From contig JARYHS010009186.1 in the NCBI GenBank assembly GCA_031002005.1, positions 187,824,437 to 187,888,436 of the forward strand: a stretch of DNA of 64,000 nt. The letters run 5' to 3'. This stretch comes from Vandiemenella viatica (taxonomy: Eukaryota; Arthropoda; Insecta; Orthoptera; Morabidae). The translations under genes and the position numbers were made by a program. The notes beneath the pieces were generated by a model that had not been told where the DNA came from, ran no database searches, and was given only the letters and a program-made list of their open reading frames with translations. This document shows, one piece after another, positions 48,126-59,756 of the stretch (its first letter is position 1; each line of letters starts with the position of its first letter).

Positions 48126-48357
48126 AAATGGCTTTGGCTTCGAGGCCATACAGCCAACTCAAGTGTATTTTTTGAATCATCCAGTGTATTTCATTGCTTC
48201 ACAGTGTATCATTTTTCCAAGTGGTTCTAGACACAACACGATGGACATGACATAGAGACAACACATACACTAAACACCCATGCCCTCGGCCGGACTCGAA
48301 CCGGCGACCTTCGGCACGTGGAGCTAACACTCTAGCCCCTACGCTACCGAGGCCGGC
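48103..48357 (-). mobile_element. tRNA-derived SINE (family B), full length with 12-bp duplication
   Basis: TGCCGTAAGATT flanks it at 48091-48102 and 48358-48369. Read on the minus strand it starts CGGCCTCGGTAGCGTAGGGG (A-box region), has CGCCGGTTCGAGTCCGGCC (B box), a body with ATGTCATGTCCATCGTG, the ending TATGGCCTCGAAGCC and a long A-tail of over 20. It shares no body sequence with family A. The intact boxes and perfect flanks suggest a young copy. Confidence 0.9.
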
Positions 48358-48369
48358 TGCCGTAAGATT

Positions 48370-50461
48370 GATATTCTAGAATTATGTTCTTCGTGAATTT
48401 TATCCTTGAAATTAAAACGAATGTATATTAATGATTGTTATAGTTGTTATAAATGATGGCTTATTTCAGTAGACATCTCTCGAATAATCGTTCCATTTTT
48501 TACTGGTGTTGATTACAGTGCAATGTTTTGTTCTGTTGCATTCAGTAAAGTTATTTTATATACCACTACAGAGGATGTACTCCTGATTTGTTCATAAATA
48601 TTTCGAATAACTGTGAAATAAACTATTATTTCCACTCACTCTCCGTCTTTTATCGAATATTTTACTAACAACCTCAAAATATTTTCTTTCACTTTATGGA
48701 GAAAAGCTCCACCGGGGCTTCAGAATATACACGTACTATATCAGACCATATTGTTGAATATTTATCAAACCTAGTTTTGTAAGATTTTGATTCCAGTTAA
48801 CATTGTATTAAAAAATCCAATAAGTTTTTGGGATTGCAAGAAGAACTAAAGTAACGACGGAGGTTTGTGAATGAAGAAATACGATCGATCACCTCACCCC
48901 TCTACTAATGTTTACAGTAAAACATCGAAGTTACATCGTATATCGTTTTTAATTCCAAAATTAGATGATTGTAGTGCGTAGAAATAACTCTGGACCGAAA
49001 TACACTACAAATAATTAACTCGGTACTTACTTAATTACCGTTGATCATATTTAATATTAGAGTGGAGACTTTCCGGCGTATTGATACACTGAATTCTTCA
49101 CGGGAGCTCAACCGGATATCATCGTAAAATGACGACGTTTCGACAACCGACTGTATTCATTAACTGACCATTATATGTATAAAAATTTAATTATATATAT
49201 GTATAGCCTACGGTTCGATGATTCTCGTCTAGAGTTACTAGTTAATTTTTATATTGGCTTTACCTGATAGCGTTATAGGATTAGGTTAAGCAACAACAGA
49301 GATAGAATATGCGAAAGCATGGAAATACGTCTGTCGACCACTATTGCAACAGTAAATTCGATTTCTAGTACTTGAATCTGTATGAAATAACGACTACTGC
49401 TGCAAGGATATTTTACAAGTAAGCTATGTTCTAAAATGCACATGGTTCTGAGAAAAAATTATATGCTCCTCCTTACTTCAACCAAACTAATTTAACATGT
49501 GTTTTGCTAAAATTTGGAATTGTTTTTTGAAGGAGAATGTTAGAGTTGAGAGAGATTACATCTGTTTATTACTTACGTCCCGGCGGAAATATGCGACATG
49601 TCAAAACAGAAGAGGGAGGTCAAGAATTCCAATCCGGAGAGGAATTTCGACATAACGTTCTTCAGCTTTACCACACGACAACGGAGAAGGTCTCTCAGCC
49701 TATAACAGAGAAAAATGTAATAACTGAACTGTTTCCTGCCTCTACCCTCTGCCATTCTTTCCATGTAGGCTTGTGAACTGGCTGCAGGATTAAGTCCATT
49801 CGATCCTGCATAAAAAAATAACTTATGTTAGATCACTCTGCTCGTTAAAGAGATCGTAAAACAAACGATCAATATAATTATAGTCTTTCCTCAATTTACA
49901 TGTTTCTCATATCTTTGAATATTTTTTATCTTATAACTTAAAATTCGAAATTGGGCACGAGTGAAAATTTCGCGAATAAAATACGAGAAATGGCGAGGCT
50001 GGTGGTTTGTAGTAGGTTGGAAGAAGAGCAAGTTCATTTGTAGCAACATCTTCTTGATTTCACCTGATGCATATTATCCTTGCAGTTATTTGCTTTGACG
50101 AAAACACCTGAAACTATCCCAGTCGAACTGTCACAGATCTCACCGGAAAACAAGTAAGCTGAAAAAAACACACACAGTATAGAGATTTTTTTTAAAAAAA
50201 ATGGTGCTCCTATCTAGAGGTAATGCGATCATAGCAAGGGCGAAAATTTCGTGAATAAAAAGTTTGCATAGGAATTGTATTGCAAAATACAAATATTCCT
50301 CAACAGAAAAAAATGTAAATGCTCCGTAAACACACACAGTCTACCGATGGCTTTGTGATATGTCGTACTGCTGTCTAGAAGTAACGTGATCAATCATTAC
50401 CGACGACAGCGCAACCTAACGACTTGACTCCGAACTATATCAAACTCGTGACCTTCATAGT
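48370..50461. other. AT-rich sequence without recognised genes
   Basis: A 79-codon frame at 49537-49776 (acidic and polar) has no recognisable domain. Confidence 0.4.
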
Positions 50462-50640
50462 TAATACTTTTGCCCTTTACAGGCTGAATTTTGAAAAAAT
50501 CCTTTCTTAATTTTTGATGTTACAAAGGCAGAGACCTTAATCTTTAAAATGTTACTTCATTTTTCGATTTAGGTTAGGTATGAACAAACATAAATGGCTT
50601 ATCACAAAAAATACCTTTCCGAAATAAAAATTAATTTGGT
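50462..50640 (-). repeat. Dispersed single unit of the 170-bp array
   Basis: Read on the minus strand: ATAAGCCATTTATGTTTG, CATACCTAACCTAAATCGA, ATGAAGTAACATTTTAAAGA, AATTAAGAAAGGATTTTTTC and TGTAAAGGGCAAAAGTATTA. The order is the same as in the units at 41.9-42.8 kb. It lies about 7.6 kb away and inverted. Confidence 0.72.
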
Positions 50641-50794
50641 CAATATCTAGAAAAATAACATTCTAATAAGAATACGCTCATACATAGAGGTGCCAACGAT
50701 AAAATGAAGTGGAGAATATGAAAATGATTCAGAATTTGCAACAGAATTCATGACCGGAAACGTCTTGGGTAAGTGCTAGCAGATGTAAAAGAAA

Positions 50795-51026
50795 TTATTA
50801 TTTTTTTTAACTGCTTAACGTCTCTTAACAGCGATGTCTTTAGAGACGGAAAAGGATGGGGGACAAGGAATGGGAAGGAATTCGGCCAGGGCGTTTTGAA
50901 GGAAGCATCCCGGCATTCACCTGGAGTGATTTGGGGAAACGATGGAAAACCCAAATCTGGATGCCCGGACGGGGATTCGAACCGCCATCCTCCCGAATGC
51001 TAACTGTTACACCACCATGCTCGGCA
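50795..51026 (-). mobile_element. tRNA-derived SINE (family A), head deleted in part
   Basis: Minus-strand copy with T-rich tail, GGAAGGAATTCGGCCAGGGC, GGGGATTCGAACCGCC (B box) and head CACCACCATGCTCGG. About 15 bases between B and A boxes are missing relative to other copies. Flanking A-rich sequence allows only a doubtful duplication. Confidence 0.82.
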
Positions 51027-51039
51027 AAAAAAATTAAAG

Positions 51040-52944
51040 GGCACAAGGGCGAGGTTAGGAGAAAAATTTATTCCATTTCATAATGTCATAGGAGATGTTC
51101 GATGCATGCGCTCTACCATCGGATCATGGATTGATGGATGGATATCTTGGATGTCATTGGCGGCGCAGACGATTCCTGCAACAAGATACATTTCTGAATT
51201 GACAGGTGCTTCATTTCACACAGATTTAAGTGGTTTTTTTTTATTTACAAAAATAATTTCAGAATCGACAGGTGCTTCATGGACAACAGATTTAAGTACC
51301 CACCAAGAAATAACTCCATAACTCCAGGCTGCTTAAACTTGGACACCGTGGGGATCACCCACGTGCTCTTATGAACAAGCGACGCGTTCCTACCCAATTC
51401 TGAATCGATTCGATACGCTCCACATAACACTTATGGGACACCCCGAATATATACTCAGTACTCGAAAACGATGATGAATTTCATGTTGAACACCACCGTT
51501 CTTTCTGATAATGAACGATCGGAGAAGGAAAGTATGTTTTTCGGTTTTTGCTTCGGTATTTGGAAAAATACAGTTTTGATCGCCGATCCAGCCATCTAGT
51601 AAGACTACTGGCATTTACTTTAGCAAGAAAAAATATCTATTCGGTCAAAATCCCACGAAGTATATTACGTAAGACAGTAATGTTTTTGTTAATTGTTGTT
51701 TGAATTAATTAAATATGTATGCGGTGTTGCATTTACAGATGAAATGGTGCATCAACTTGAGGATAATTAAATTAAAACTAGTTGAGGTATCTGGTTACAT
51801 CGATTACCTCAGCAGCAATGTCGATAGCAGTTTCAGAGTAACCATTTCTGAACCGCTGGGTCAGACCACTGCAAAAATTTCACCAACAGGAGGCATAACC
51901 GCAAGATGAAGCCACAGCGGGGAATTAGTGAGCCAACATAAAGCTGGTAGCGCCACATTGAGAAGCGGCCAAATGAAATTTCGCCCAAGGCAGAAGCTAC
52001 CCCAGTTTTGTTATGCAGAGAAAACTGCGGCAACCTCCTTTTGTACGCCTTAAAAAAAAGTGAAGCTTCCTGTAAGGAGGCAGTGTTAACGTCTTTGCTG
52101 GTAAATCCGTGAGCCAAGTTGTCAGATCCAGTAAGAAGATTATCAAGATCAAAGTGAGTGGAAAAAGAAAGAGGAGGGGAGGCGAAGGCGGGGGAACTAG
52201 AGCCTCGGGGCACGTGCCAGGCCCTTTCTGCGTGAACCCACAATTGTATTGTGGCGGAAGATCAGTGGTTATGGAGTAGACAGAAATCCGAGAAACCAAA
52301 TATTTGTCTGTTCACCCACTGTACTTGAGGTGTAATCAAGTAAGTTACGGCAGCAAATTTCAATATGCTTGCTTCCAATACCCGCTCTCTGTATTCCTTT
52401 GTCAGCTGAGAAGGTTAGATTAACTGGCTGTAAATATCCACTGTAGCTAGCTGACTGCGATAAGTCCTGAGCCCGTTTGCTTTCCACTGAACTATCGGTT
52501 GGCTCATCATAAAAAGTGGCTGTTAACGACGATTTTTATTTTGAGGCAATAACTACAGTCTCCTCGTCGTTTTTTGGGTAGTACAAGCGGCTGTGGAAAG
52601 ACTTTGTTCGGAAAACTGTTTACATTGATAAAGGTTTCAGCAATGTGGCCAATTTCACTATGAAATACGTCAAGGAGACTAGATAAGTGCATTCAGTCGT
52701 TCACTCCATGATTCCTGAATGTATTTTCCATCCATTTTTGATAAAAGTCTAGGTAAAAGCTAGGATGGTACTCCATTCGGCTACAGATGGTAGCCACATC
52801 ACAAACTGAATGCCGTAGAGAAGATAGATACTGATCTTAGACGTTTCTCAGACCCGTCGGATTTACTTATTTCACTGCTAGATGGTTTTCAACAATTCTC
52901 ATAAAAAGAGTTCGTTTTGTGGGGAATATGGTCATGTTTGTTAG
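51040..52944. other. Sequence without recognised genes
   Basis: AGAATCGACAGGTGCTTCAT near 51262 repeats GAATTGACAGGTGCTTCATT near 51196, a small local duplication about 65 bp apart. The minus-strand frame 51833-52243 (136 codons) has no recognisable domain. Confidence 0.4.
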
Positions 52945-52947
52945 TAA

Positions 52948-53341
52948 GGGAGCGTGCGTAAACTACGTAGCTCCATTTTGGCCCCCTTTGAACCCCCCTC
53001 CCCCACGTAACCCTACGTGGCTTTTGCCTCTAAGCCCCCCTCCACCCCACGTAGCACGTAGCTTTTTTCCCTTTTGATTCTAAAGACATTTTGTGCTTTT
53101 TTCTAATGTCAGACTATTGTAAATTACATACGGAGAGAATTGACTGAGTAAAATAAATATTCACATGCTGTTGTGTGTTCTGTACCTCATTTTAACTATG
53201 AGAAATGTTATGAAAGGAAAGCTACGTGGCCTGGCTCGATACCTCAACCCCCTCCCCCCACGTAGCTAGGCGTAGCCTTCCAGCCAACCCCTCTCCCACC
53301 CCCACCCCTTGGACCGAGCCACGTAGTTTGTGCACGCTCCC
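52948..53341 (+). mobile_element. PIF/Harbinger-like MITE, copy 2 (complete)
   Basis: A 394-bp element with termini GGGAGCGTGCGTAAACTACG and its inverse CGTAGTTTGTGCACGCTCCC, flanked by TAA at 52945-52947 and 53342-53344. Subterminal zones are rich in CCCC and carry several ACGTAG/CTACGT motifs. The middle is AT-rich and matches copy 1 at 8.2 kb in reverse. Non-coding. TWA duplication and GGG termini support PIF/Harbinger. Confidence 0.78.
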
Positions 53342-53344
53342 TAA

Positions 53345-53625
53345 GTTCCCCTGATGTTGCGCCATGGTGATGTGGGTTATGTTAATAGTTACAATTTTTC
53401 TTCTCACCATCATCATTTATATACGATTTTTTTAAAATGTTATAATACTAAATTACCCATTAATCCGCTTTTGTTTTAACTACACTTCATGATTGGATGT
53501 CGATGCCACGTATTACTACTTTATTTTTAGAATATGTAATGGCATTAAGATGAACGACTGATGGGTTGATACGTAATTACTATTTACAGTGACGGTTATC
53601 TTGCAGTGCAGAAAGATTGTTAGTT
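53345..53625. other. AT-rich sequence without recognised features
   Basis: Nothing supportable. Confidence 0.45.
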
Positions 53626-53768
53626 TACCAATCGAAAAAGACTTTCAAATGCTACATTAGTTCCAGGGCAGCACAACGTAAATTCAACAAGAATAACTAA
53701 ATTTTTATATGGATGTGTTCATTTTTACCCATTCCGCACATCATTTATCAGTTTTAACATGTTGATTT
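53626..53768 (-). repeat. Duplicated fragment of the hAT C-terminal region
   Basis: About 143 bp nearly identical to 54340-54484 in direct orientation. Shared runs include CATTAGTTCCAGGGC, ACACAACGTAAATT or its variant, TTTTTACCCATTCCGCACAT and ATCAGTTTTAACATGTT. It corresponds to the start of the dimerisation domain, read on the minus strand. It lies outside the likely left end of the adjacent hAT copy. Confidence 0.7.
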
Positions 53769-54057
53769 TAGCTTTTAATTGATTCATTATGCTGAAACAG
53801 AACGTAAGGTATTGTTCCCATAACTGTGAAGTTACTTGCAACTGATAAAATAACTGAGAATATTTAATGGACTTGGCAAACAAACAGCAAATTCTATAGA
53901 AATTAGGACCTGAACAAAAAAGACACAGCCATCAATAACAATTGGTGAAGGGAAAATGACTACCATTTTTTGGATCAAATTTTGAACCTAATTCCTTATC
54001 CACGCAGAAGCGTATATGACGAACATGTTTCACTGGCAGTACGGGGTGTGAGAGTAA

Positions 54058-56508
54058 TAAGGTGACCATTTTTTTTTTTGCAATGAAAAAGAGGACGAAA
54101 AAATGTAAGAAAAAAGTGCAACGTAAATAAATGTACATTTTATTAATTCAAACAGAAATATACTAATTATACTTACATCCCTTTTAATTATTTAATTAAA
54201 CGAGTATTCTTCCACTGAATGAATATTTTTTGCCAATATATCCCTTTTTTAATAATAAATTGGAAATATCCTTCATACTGAATTGTACGGAAAGTGCTTT
54301 CAACATTCAATCTTGATTTCTCACTTGTCCAAAAATCATTACCAATCTAAAAACTCTTTCAATTGCTGCATTAGTTCCAGGGCAACACAACGTAAATTGA
54401 ACAATAATAACTAAATTTTTACATGGATGTGTCCATTTTTACCCATTCCGCACATTTTTTATCAGTTTTAACATGTTAATTTTTCCCATTGTTCTAATTT
54501 ATGAGAATTTAAATATACAGCCTTCTAATTTCTTCAAACAGAAAATTGTCATAGATTTTAATATCAGGCATTTCTTTCGATAAAAATTAAAGACATTCTT
54601 CAATATCTGCCCAATTTACTCACGATGAAGTAAAAAACCACCAATGAAATCTGTTATTTCCCGTGATATTTGTTTCATACCATTCTTCGATATTCTAAAC
54701 ATGTTTGATAAACATTCTGCACCACTTTGTTAAACTTTTCCGTTATGGCCGGATTTAATATCTCTAACTTTAACAATTTCCTTTTTGATTATTAAAGGAA
54801 TAAATTTTTCTTCAAATCGTGATTTGTATTGAGGGACAAAATCGTTCAAAATCGGACTAACTTCTGTAGCTGAAAAATGTTCACCTTCAATGTTTGGTAT
54901 CATTTTGAAGAAAAAAGATACATCGTTATGTACAAAATATATTAATATCTCCGATAACTGATAATTGAAAAAAGATCCTAGAATTTTTGGACATTTGTCT
55001 AAACTTAAAAAATATGAATGGAGAGGCTCAAATAATTGTAAAACACGGTCTATAGCAGGTGCTAGAGCGAACCATCTAACTTTCGAATATCCTAAAAGTT
55101 TCTTTGTATTCATTTACGTCACAAAATTGTTTTAAAGTAGCCACAACAACAGTAAAACGACCAAGATACAAATAATATAATTATTACTTTTACAACCTGA
55201 CGCAGTGTTGATTACATTTCAAAAATATGTGCATTACAACTTATTAGTAGTATTTTCTTTTGGAGTAAATCTTCTAACTTTATATAGATATTATTCACTC
55301 CTTTGCGTCTTCGTCAACCAAAATTTGTGTTAGCGCCACAACTTTAGATTTCAAATTATTTTCATTTATTACTCTTTAAATTTTTACTTGAATGTCCTTG
55401 GTAACATTATAATACCATACTAGTATTTGGTATAATTTGGTTTCATTATGATTTGATGCGTCAGATAAAAACGGTACAAATGCTGCAGTTTTCAAGCCTT
55501 CTGCAAGTATTTTTCACCGTAATTTTTAAATAATGATTTCATAATAGCCTTACATTTTGTCCTGGCAGATGAAAATGTAGAATTATAAAACTTTTTCAAT
55601 AATTTAGTTTTAAAATCCATACTACGAAAACTTTGGTTGTGAATTACGGTATGAAATGCAAATGTTCCCTCCATTACAGCTAGCTTTTTTTCATCTTCAG
55701 AATGATTAGAAGTTTTTAAAAATTTGTTACTTTACTATTGGAAACTGATGCATCTAATGGTTGCTAGTGTTTGTTAGTGTTCAACTGTTTCGTTATAGCT
55801 GCTCTGCCTCCAACTGCAAATACAAAATTCGACTGTGCAACTATTGCAGAAAACAATCGCGTCTCTTCTTGAAAAGAGGCAATTCCTTTTTCAATTGATC
55901 TTTGAAATGGCATTTCCTCTTTCTTGATTTTTCCATCCCCTAAATGAAATTAAAAATAAAATATAGAGTTACACGAACGATGCAAGCACATTATGAATAA
56001 AACAATAATAATTAAAACTATAACTTTAATAGCAAAAGCGATAAAATTTAATAAACCTATATTTGAATTATTTTACACTTGTGTTGAAAACAGGTTTGTA
56101 TAAAATTTAATTAATGAATTAATACAACGTGAATTGTACTTACCTGAGTTAAAGAAAAAATAATGTGAGGAATGTGAAGTTCTCCTATGACCTGTGCATG
56201 CGTTTCATAGTCGTGTCTTTCTGAACTATACTGTCACATGAGGCGTAAAAGTTCAGTGGCATCTCTGAATACAGAGATTAACAGATTAGTTTTAAAATAT
56301 CGAAAAGGAGGACAGGTAGGAGGACGCTCTTGGAGGAAGGATAGAACCTACAAAAGAAGGAAGATTGTTCACCCTCAGAATATAGTTTAGCGCTGGCAAT
56401 GTCACCCAGGCAATTTCACCCAGGTACATTTCGCAAGATGTAGGAAAGGTCCGTAATTGCTGGAGAATGCAGGGAGGCCTTTAAGACGACACTTTTTTTG
56501 CCACCCTG
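54058..56508 (-). mobile_element. hAT transposon (decayed)
   Basis: Encloses a minus-strand hAT transposase pseudogene. The right boundary reads TTTTTTTGCCACCCTG (inverse CAGGGTGGCAAAAAAA) at about 56494-56508. The left boundary near 54058 reads TAAGGTGACCATTTTTTTTT, a decayed counterpart. The length of about 2.45 kb suits a hAT element. No convincing 8-bp target duplication. Boundaries are provisional. Confidence 0.6.
54240..55960 (-). pseudogene. hAT-family transposase pseudogene
   Basis: On the minus strand, in order: a BED-like N-terminal stretch (VAQSNFVFAVGGRAAITKQL, then NTNKH); EGTFAFHTVIHNQSFRSMDF; a catalytic-region match AFVPFLSDASNHNETK, whose Asp fits the first acidic residue of the hAT core; KKLLGYSKVRWFALAPAIDR with the conserved RW, followed by LFEPLHSYFLSLDKCP; and finally the C-terminal dimerisation domain CPGTNAAIERVFRLV. 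Several frameshifts and stops break it (for example TAG in place of a codon after TNKH, a shift after YLQKA, and stops after NGKV and in the last domain). It is transposase-derived, not a host gene. Similarity is to the BED/hAT group common in insect genomes. No activity expected. Confidence 0.82.
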
Positions 56509-56999
56509 TACGAGTGTGAAAAATTGTTATGTTTGCCTCTTAAACCTTCCTTACTCTTAAACTGAACATTTTTCTCTTGCAGTAATTTGAAATTAGCACT
56601 TAGCGTTCGATAGCATAGACTTTAGTTAATTGACTTCACATTGAAAGAAAAAAAAATTGCAAGCAACAGGGACATTAATTCAAAGGATTCTCGAAATAAC
56701 AAAGTTGATTATAAAATGAAACAGAAGCGCAATGTTTGGCGTCACAAGCAATATACAAGGAACCAAATGAATATTGTGTCTGCAAACAGAAGCAAGAAGA
56801 AATTACTTTACTATATTAAATTAATAATAACGAATTCATGCAATAATAAGTGAAAATGAAAGCACTAACTTTAAAGAGAGAAAGATATAAAGTTAGAACA
56901 CTTTGGAAATCTCATTGTGGCGACATATTACTTCTTGAAATTACTCAGCGGCTTCCTTGCTAACTGAAAAGCAATTCCGCAACGAAGCGGTCGCAGAGA

Positions 57000-57188
57000 G
57001 AGAGAGAGAGACCTCTTGAATATGCGTCGTGGCGTCCTGCCCCCGACTCCGGCTTTGTTCTCGCAATCAGCAGAGTGGGCACACGGGACAAGTACTGCCT
57101 TGTGTTTGTCTTGTTGTGTCTGCCGTACAGCCAAAACGATCGGCGCTCGGGGATCCACCGTCCTGGACTTTCCCATCACGCAAATACG
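57000..57188 (+). other. Candidate non-coding or 5' exon ending at GTAAGT
   Basis: A GC-richer block (about 57000-57188) in AT-rich surroundings ends CAAATACG|GTAAGTCAA, a perfect match to the donor core. It begins after an (AG)n tract near 57000-57010. An open frame from 57029 crosses the junction. This could be a transcribed first exon, but no promoter motif, acceptor or homology supports it. Confidence 0.2.
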
Positions 57189-57336
57189 GTAAGTCAAACA
57201 TTTTTATTATTATTTATGAGCATAGGGAACTTTCAGAATGAATAAACATAACACAATATAGCCTTCTCGGGTGTCCAACAGTACGGTGCCGTACAACATA
57301 TAAGTCGTTAAGTAAAGACTTAGGTGTCTGGAAAGT

Positions 57337-57572
57337 ATTTTTTTTTTGCTTGGCTTTTACGCCTCGCCGACGTCTTTAGAGGCGGAATGGGATTGGGGCA
57401 AGGAACAGGAAGGAATTCGGCCATGGCCTTGTGAAGGAAGCATCCCGGCATTCGTCTGGAGTGATTTGGGGAGACCATGGATAACCCAAATCTGGATGCC
57501 CGGGTGGGGATTCGAACCTGCATGCTCCCAAATGCGAGTCAAGAACGTTAACCGTTCACCCACCACGCTCGG
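57337..57572 (-). mobile_element. tRNA-derived SINE (family A, subfamily with GCCTCGCCGACG leader)
   Basis: TGGAAAGT flanks it (57329-57336 and 57573-57580). Minus-strand order: T tail, TTTTACGCCTCGCCGACGTC, GGAAGGAATTCGGCCATGG, GGGGATTCGAACCTGC (B box) and CACCCACCACGCTCGG (head). The tail leader is intermediate between the main family and the 43.3-kb subfamily. Confidence 0.85.
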
Positions 57573-57589
57573 TGGAAAGTTTTAATTCA

Positions 57590-57680
57590 CTACTGTAAGC
57601 CTGTGGTAGTGTTTAGAATATCACCACAGGCCTAGAATACACTGACTCATCGTCACCATCAGTCAGTTCAATCATTAAAT
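57590..57680 (+). repeat. Fragment of the unclassified repeat (5' part)
   Basis: CTGTAAGCCTGTGGTAGTG and CACAGGCCTAGAATA match the start of the repeat at 29134 (GTGTAAGCCCGTAACAGTG, CACAGGTCTAGAATA). Confidence 0.45.
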
Positions 57681-57689
57681 TTTGTGACC

Positions 57690-58010
57690 TCTCAAAGTCA
57701 TGAGTTCGGGTTGAACAGTCTTCTCCTGGTCGAACGTCAACTAAATCCGACAACCCTGAGTATGACCTCGTCCCATCGTCTGGTGGTTTTCCTCTCGGTC
57801 TCTGGCGATATCTTGGGCTCCACTAAAAAACTGTTTTTGTCCATCGTTGGTCTTTCCTCCTCGCAATATGGCCGTCCCGCTGCCACAGGTATGCTGTTTT
57901 CTCTAAGATGTCTATTACCTTTGTAACTGACCTAATGTCTTTTTCTATTTTCTTGTCTTTTCTAGCAAAACCTCTCATTGACCTTTCCATAGCTCTTCGG
58001 GAAATCCTAA
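57690..58010 (-). pseudogene. RTE-type non-LTR retrotransposon, C-terminal fragment
   Basis: The minus-strand translation begins RAMERSMRGFARKDKKIEKD, then IRSVTKVIDIL, WQRDGHIARRKDQRWTKTVF, a stop, then WSPRYRQRPRGKPPDDGTRS. The spaced ER-M-G, IR..TKV.DI, W..GHIARR.D.RW and W.PR..R..G.P elements are the well-known C-terminal tail of RTE/craniofacial-development-protein-like reverse transcriptases. One in-frame TAG and loss of the polymerase domain make it a dead fragment. It borders a Tc1 fragment upstream on the same strand. Confidence 0.75.
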
Positions 58011-58079
58011 GTTAACCTTTCGTAAATTCATTTAGAGCCCAACACCTCTCCACAATGGTTACTCGATAGTTGTCTATTA

Positions 58080-58525
58080 GAATCTCGTACGACCGCCTTT
58101 TGTGACTATAAAGAAGCCAACCTGTCTGTCAGGCTTCAAGTGTTGGCAGACTATCAAAAGCAATTCGTCACCATTCCTCTTGCAACAATTCCATGAGTTG
58201 AGCAATGGATTTTAGCTGCTCTCGACCGGATATTACCCGGCGATCCAATTCGCCCTAATGATGTTCTATAGGGTTGTGGTTAGGCCTCTAGACGGACTAG
58301 TCCAATTGGCGAACATTGTTGTAGGCGTATCACTGCGTAGTAGACCTTCAAGCACAGCATCTAACATTGTCATTCCTGAAGTAACACGGATCTATTCCAT
58401 AAAAACTGCACAATTTTTGGAGCATGTTAATGTATAGAATTTTACAATTAGGCCTCTTTGTTCATGCTACCACGAACACCAGCGGTCCTACGCCGATGCC
58501 CGAGAAACAGCCCCACATCATCACC
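58080..58525 (-). pseudogene. Tc1-like transposase C-terminal fragment
   Basis: The minus strand starts VMMWGCFSGIGVGPLVFV, the block that precedes the second catalytic Asp in Tc1 transposases. Then come FRNDNVR (the family's DNA/NDN motif) and NPIEHH-GELDRRV, where the family has DLNPIEHLWGELDRRV, then LKSIAQLMELLQEEW. Several stops and shifts lie between. The Asp of the DLNPIEH motif is not preserved (HNPIEH). The first catalytic region and DNA-binding domains are absent, so only a relic of the DDE domain remains. Confidence 0.75.
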
Positions 58526-59756
58526 TGAATCTCCAAAACACTCAATTAAATGTATGTTCATACAGGTGTATCATCTAAATAATATAATTTGTCCAAGAAG
58601 AATCACTTTCAAGTTTGTTTATATTTTTGTCAAAGACAACGGACTTCATACAAAGATACTACACACAAATGTAAACATATACTCCAGTGATTATAACTTA
58701 CAACACCTTCATAACTAATCTATTCAAAACTAAAACTCAATTTACTAACTCGTCTTTGCCGATCGCTTATATAGGAGTTACAGAACATTTCAGAATAATT
58801 AAGACTTCCAACCAACGTTTCTCGAATTCTAACAATGCTCAAACAATTAAAATCATATTAAAACAATCAGAATTAATAAAAAAAAAATCATTCAAAATCA
58901 TTATGAAACGCACAGAAATGAAAATTAAAGATATTTACACACAAAATTAACTACATAAACCTATCCAAAGCATCGCAAATGGTCCTCTAAACAGCGTAGC
59001 TCACATCAACACTTAACATTACAAACTTTTAATCAATGTTTTATGCACAGTACTGTCCTTGAACCTGTTAAATAGTATTTAGATAGTTTCTTTCCATAAA
59101 ACCATGTTCATTTACACAAATTTAACAATTAATTTCCAGAAAAATATACAAAACCATTTTTACTCAACTCCTAGCTTGCTATAATAATGCTTAAAATACA
59201 ATTTCATTAAAGGTCTGGGTCTGAGGGCCGGCCGTTGTAATGTGTTGCGTTTAAATTAACAAATTAATTGTTTGTTGCTTTTTGTAACTCTGCCATTGTA
59301 TCAGCAGCATTTAGATAGATCCATTGGATCAAATTTAAATCGCGATACAGTCAATGTATTGATCTGCGGGCGGATGATATAAGTTATGATTTTCGAACGG
59401 CTATATCAGTGGAGGTTGTGGTAAGGGATAAAGCCAGTACCAGAATGACAACTGACGCATTTTGTTACAGCATAATTCATTATGAATATAATTGATTGTA
59501 AAAATAGATAAGTTAATAAAAGTTTCTACAATGTGTCACTAATTTTACGAAATTTATTTTATTTTATCCTTGGAATTTTATTTAGGAAACTACTGGCTTT
59601 AGGCAAAAATATAGATATATCGACATATCGATGTTTTTCTACGTTTTGTATCTATTGATACGATATTTATCTATATATTTTTTCACTTACCTATCCCTTG
59701 GTTCATCAAAATTAAAAGATATTATTAAAATTAAGAAGCAGTAAATGGTAACTCCC
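58526..59756. other. AT-rich sequence without recognised features
   Basis: Frames at 58458-58718 and 58687-58950 are AT-driven and without motifs. A GGGCCGGCC palindrome lies near 59227. Confidence 0.45.

Noticed and set aside
51833..52299. Two overlapping minus-strand frames of 100-136 codons
   Set aside because: No motifs. Pro/Ser-rich parts stem from a purine-rich stretch on the plus strand.
54058..56508. 8-bp target duplication for the hAT copy
   Set aside because: The bases after the right end (TACGAGTG) are not matched by the bases before the left end, so the left boundary may be wrong or decayed.
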